A DNA stretch of 64,000 nt from the NCBI GenBank assembly GCA_965230275.1, contig CBDDKO010000002.1, forward strand, positions 992,001-1,056,000. The letters run 5' to 3'. Of the stretch, positions 61,044 through 64,000 are shown piece after piece. Under the pieces are notes generated by a model. It searched no databases. It was given only the letters and a program-made list of their open reading frames with translations, and was not told the DNA's origin. This DNA is from JAJRRS01 sp965230275. GTDB lineage: Bacteria > Planctomycetota > Phycisphaerae > Phycisphaerales > Phycisphaeraceae. A program made the translations under genes and the position numbers. Positions within the stretch are counted from its first letter, which is position 1, and each line of letters starts with the position of its first letter.

Positions 61044-63106
61044 CATTGTTTCCGAATCTCAACTTCCGGTTCAAGCTGCTTGGGCTGGTGATCACTGTCA
61101 GCGGTATGGCTATTGTGCTGGCGATCGGTGCCACCTCGACACAGAACTATATTTCCAAGCGGCAGACCGCTATCCAGTCCGTACAGACACATGCAGAGGT
61201 GCTGGCGTCGAACTGTGCCGCGGCGGTGGTGTTTAACGATCCCGATGCTGCTGGGGAAATGCTTGCCGCAATGGTCGCGGTCCCCGGTATCACCGCCGCC
61301 TGTATTATCGATATGGATAACGAACCATTTGCGACGTACGGTGATCGTGATTCCGACCGTTCGGACATTGATCCATCGCATATGAGTACAAGCACCCACA
61401 GTGGCGAGTTGGTTGTTGTGCATGGGGTCTATCTTGAGCAGGAGCGGGTGGGTACGATTGTCCTTCGATATGACATGCAGAGCGTACATCATCAACTGAT
61501 CCTGGATCTTGGGATGAGTGCCTTGTGCGCCACCGCTGCGCTGCTGGTGGCGCTGGTCATAGCGATCGGTCTGCAGCGGACACTGACCCGCCCTGTTGTT
61601 GAGTTGGAGCGCATCGTACGCGATGTTTCTCAGAGTAGGAACTACAAGGCCAGGGCGCATAAGTACAGCAATGACGAGTTGGGCTCCCTGACCGACAGCT
61701 TTAACGATATGCTCAGCCAGGTTCAGGCCCGAGATACCGCCCTTGCCAACGCACGCGATCGGCTCGAAGAGCAGGTCGCCGAACGAACCGCCGAGCTGGA
61801 GTTCGCGAAGGGCCAGGCCGAACACGCAGCCGTGTCGCTTGCCAAGAGTGAGGCGAGGATACGTACAATCCTTAAGAAGGCTCCGGACGGGATCATTACC
61901 TTTGATGCCCAGGGTTGTATCAGCCTGACCAACCCGGCGGCGGAGGCGATCTTCGGTCTGAAACAGAGCCATCTCACCAACTTGAACATCAACGATCTGC
62001 TCGATCAGCCATACAGCATCGATAAGACCGGGATCATCCACAAGGCAATGCCCGAGGGCAACCAGACCTCACTGGGCCGATTCGCTGAATTGGCCGCGTG
62101 CCATGCTGAACATGGCAGCATCCCGATCCAGATCGCCGTGAGCCAGACCGACATGGTCGGCGGTGGCGAGTTCACCGCGATCATTCGTGATATCTCAGAT
62201 CGCGTCCGCTCCGAGCAGGAGAAGGAGCAACTCAACCGCAGGCTGGTCGAAGAATCACGACGCAGCGGGATGGCAGAAATCGCCACCGGCGTGCTGCACA
62301 ACGTTGGCAATGTGCTGACAAGCGTGAATGTGTCCGTCAACATGCTCAACGACCGGATCGGGCAATCCAAACTCCCCAGCCTGATCAAAGCGGCCGAGTT
62401 GATCGACGCGCACAACGACGACCTGCCCACCTTCATCGGCCAGGACGAGCACGGCAAGCACCTGCCCGGCTTTATTGTCAAGATCGCGGATTACCTGAAC
62501 AACGAGCAGGCACAGATTACCGAAGAACTGAAAACGCTGGTCGATCAGACACAACACGTCCAGGAAATCATCAGCACCCAGCAATCCTACGCCGGCACCG
62601 GCGGGATCGTCGAGGTGGTAGACCTGAACGACATCGTGCAGGACGCACTGCGGATCAACGAGGCGGGCCTTGAAAGGCACCGGGTCAAGCTGCAGTTTGA
62701 GTACGATGACCTATCCGACATGATCGTCGACAAGCACAAGGTGCTCCAGATCCTGGTGAACCTCATCAGCAACGCAAAATATGCCGCGGACCACAGCAAG
62801 CCCGAGTCCTGGGTGCGCGTCCATATCAGCACCATCCAAGACCCGCATCAGCAGGTTCAGATCATTGTCAGTGACAACGGCATCGGCATCGACGAGGACA
62901 ACCTGGTCCGTATCTTCAATCATGGATTCACCACACGTGAGGATGGTCATGGCTTTGGCCTGCATAACGCCGCTTTGGCGGCCAGGGAACTGGCTGGGTC
63001 GCTGAAAGCCGAGAGTGACGGCCCGGGTCAGGGTGCCAGCTTCACCTTCACTTTCCCGGTACGCTCACCCCAGAGACAGGAGGCGCATCATGACAGCACC
63101 TCTTGA
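61040..63106 (+). CDS. Membrane histidine kinase: CHASE8-like, HAMP, PAS, HATPase
   Basis: 688 residues from ATG 61040. Seen: membrane helix (about 10-32), periplasmic CHASE8-like domain (TQNYISKRQTAIQSVQTHAE, LASNCAAAVVFNDPDAAGEML, GITAACIIDMD), second helix near 157-178, HAMP, coiled coil, PAS (RTILKKAPDGIITFDAQGCI, NPAAEAIFGL), a histidine box GMAEIATGVLHNVGNVLTSV with His near 420, and HATPase motifs NLISNAKYA, DNGIGIDE, FTTREDGHGFGLHNAA. The sensor matches the YfiN sensor type, but the output is a kinase, not a diguanylate cyclase. Confidence 0.88.
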   Translation: MTLFPNLNFRFKLLGLVITVSGMAIVLAIGATSTQNYISKRQTAIQSVQTHAEVLASNCAAAVVFNDPDAAGEMLAAMVAVPGITAACIIDMDNEPFATYGDRDSDRSDIDPSHMSTSTHSGELVVVHGVYLEQERVGTIVLRYDMQSVHHQLILDLGMSALCATAALLVALVIAIGLQRTLTRPVVELERIVRDVSQSRNYKARAHKYSNDELGSLTDSFNDMLSQVQARDTALANARDRLEEQVAERTAELEFAKGQAEHAAVSLAKSEARIRTILKKAPDGIITFDAQGCISLTNPAAEAIFGLKQSHLTNLNINDLLDQPYSIDKTGIIHKAMPEGNQTSLGRFAELAACHAEHGSIPIQIAVSQTDMVGGGEFTAIIRDISDRVRSEQEKEQLNRRLVEESRRSGMAEIATGVLHNVGNVLTSVNVSVNMLNDRIGQSKLPSLIKAAELIDAHNDDLPTFIGQDEHGKHLPGFIVKIADYLNNEQAQITEELKTLVDQTQHVQEIISTQQSYAGTGGIVEVVDLNDIVQDALRINEAGLERHRVKLQFEYDDLSDMIVDKHKVLQILVNLISNAKYAADHSKPESWVRVHISTIQDPHQQVQIIVSDNGIGIDEDNLVRIFNHGFTTREDGHGFGLHNAALAARELAGSLKAESDGPGQGASFTFTFPVRSPQRQEAHHDSTS

Positions 63107-64000
63107 TCCTGCCATGAAAGTACTGGTCTTGGATGCCGCCGGTACACTTGCCGATCGGGTAAGCCTTGCCCTGCATGATCCGCTGTCATTCGATGATCGA
63201 TCCGCAATCCCCTTCTGTGTCCAGACCGCTGGTACAGAAGCTCAGGCATCGACCCTCATCAAGCAGGCATCTACTCAGGGCGAGCCGTATCGAGTGGTTT
63301 ACCTGGCCATCGGATCGCAGGATGACGAGCCGCTGCTCTCGGCCGTGCGCCAGTGGTGGCAGGCCGATCCGAGCCTCAATTTCGTGGCCTGTACAGCATC
63401 CGATGAGATCAAGTGGTCACAGCTAGCGGATAGGTTTGGCCGGGGTGACGGCTGGCTGATCATCCAGGGCACCCCGACCGGTGCGGAATTACGGCAGTCG
63501 GCGGTTCAGTTCACTCAGCGGTGCGCCTGTAAAGGGACTGATGATAACCAGCACCTGCTTAGAAAACTCTCAGAAGCTGTTAAACGAAACCAGATGGTCG
63601 AGGTCACCAACGGGGTGCTGCATAACGTCGGTAACGTGCTTAACAGTGTGAGTGTTTCGGCAGGCATCCTTGGTGATCGCATCCAGCACTCCAAGCTCTC
63701 CAGCCTGATTCGGGCGGCCTCGCTGATCAAAGAGAACCAAGACAATCTCACCGACTTCATCGGCCATGACGAGCGGGGCAAACACCTGCCCGGTTTCCTG
63801 ATCAGCCTGGCCGAGATCCTGAACCAGGAGCAGCAGGACATCTGTAAAGAACTGGAGTCGGTTGCTCAGAACCTTGAGCACATCAAGCAGGTCATCAGCA
63901 CACAGCAGTCCTACGCGAGCTTGTCTGGCACGACCGAGTCCGTGGATCTGGATGACCTGGTCGAAGACGCCTTGCGGATCAGCCGGACGGGCCTCGAACG
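63090..64000 (+). CDS. Pseudoreceiver-histidine kinase, cut by window end
   Basis: At least 303 residues from ATG 63090 (ACAGGAGG upstream), overlapping the preceding kinase by 17 bases. Seen: residues 8-130 read like a receiver domain when laid on the regulator at 56034, but the acidic pair (IDD) is LDA, the phospho-acceptor strand FVDMRM is YLAIGS and the Lys of LKKPF is Gln; then a histidine box MVEVTNGVLHNVGNVLNSV with His near 178, and the same inter-domain block as the first kinase (FIGHDERGKHLPGFL, STQQSY, LDDLVEDALRIS). No membrane helix is seen, so it is probably cytoplasmic. The catalytic domain lies beyond the window. Confidence 0.85.
   Translation, partial: MTAPLDPAMKVLVLDAAGTLADRVSLALHDPLSFDDRSAIPFCVQTAGTEAQASTLIKQASTQGEPYRVVYLAIGSQDDEPLLSAVRQWWQADPSLNFVACTASDEIKWSQLADRFGRGDGWLIIQGTPTGAELRQSAVQFTQRCACKGTDDNQHLLRKLSEAVKRNQMVEVTNGVLHNVGNVLNSVSVSAGILGDRIQHSKLSSLIRAASLIKENQDNLTDFIGHDERGKHLPGFLISLAEILNQEQQDICKELESVAQNLEHIKQVISTQQSYASLSGTTESVDLDDLVEDALRISRTGLE

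Overview
The window is high-GC, gene-dense bacterial DNA. Several family signatures point to a planctomycete, most likely class Phycisphaerae. They are paired prepilin-like proteins with a C-terminal H-X9-DG motif (24.8 and 28.0 kb), PEP-CTERM proteins with dockerin-like duplicated calcium loops (25.9 and 44.2 kb), a DUF4159 alpha-toroid protein, a protein fusing TPRs to two RNA polymerase alpha-CTD-like domains, and a sulfatase-maturase-like radical SAM enzyme. The taxonomic call is inference from gene content; no 16S gene is present.

Layout. 1-349 (-) is the 5' part of coaE. 501-16137 (+) is a type II secretion / type IV pilus-like locus: two GspE/PilB ATPases around a PilT-like ATPase, one GspF/PilC platform protein, four prepilin-like proteins in a row, a very large GspK-like protein and a fifth prepilin. 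Then come a HIT protein, a small PEP-CTERM protein, a DUF5010-like/tectonin-repeat protein, a two-domain M16 peptidase lipoprotein, a methyltransferase and two tRNA-Thr genes. 24.4-30.5 kb is an accessory stretch: two H-X9-DG prepilin-like genes with near-consensus promoters, a dockerin/PEP-CTERM gene, about 1.1 kb of repeat-rich non-coding DNA, a complete insertion sequence and two TA-bounded MITE-like elements. 30.4-43.1 kb is mostly cell-envelope genes: a lipB / membrane glycosyltransferase / amidase operon with ATGA overlaps, lpxA, comEC, a DUF4159 protein, a Ser/Thr kinase, a degenerate amidase-fold protein, a small lipoprotein and a zinc-ribbon membrane protein. 43.1-55.6 kb holds a second small PEP-CTERM protein, a SpoIID-dockerin-PEP-CTERM protein, a GHL10-type lipoprotein, the TPR/alpha-CTD protein, an HMGL-like aldolase, phosphofructokinase, the radical SAM maturase and a GH2 glycosidase with a discoidin domain.

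56.0-64.0 kb is a signalling block: REC-GGDEF-EAL, TonB-dependent receptor, YfiR-like periplasmic protein, CHASE8-like/HAMP/PAS histidine kinase, and a second histidine kinase (cut by the window end) whose N-terminus looks like a receiver domain without its phospho-acceptor Asp. It resembles the YfiR/YfiN cyclic-di-GMP switch, but with a histidine kinase in place of the diguanylate cyclase, and it is my best candidate for an undescribed system.

A second recurring signal is a set of inverted repeats whose arms are themselves made of short degenerate tandem units. They occur at about 24.0, 24.2, 27.6, 33.2 (in frame inside lipB) and 49.9-50.3 kb (flanking a small gene). All functional calls rest on reading motifs by eye; no database search was run.
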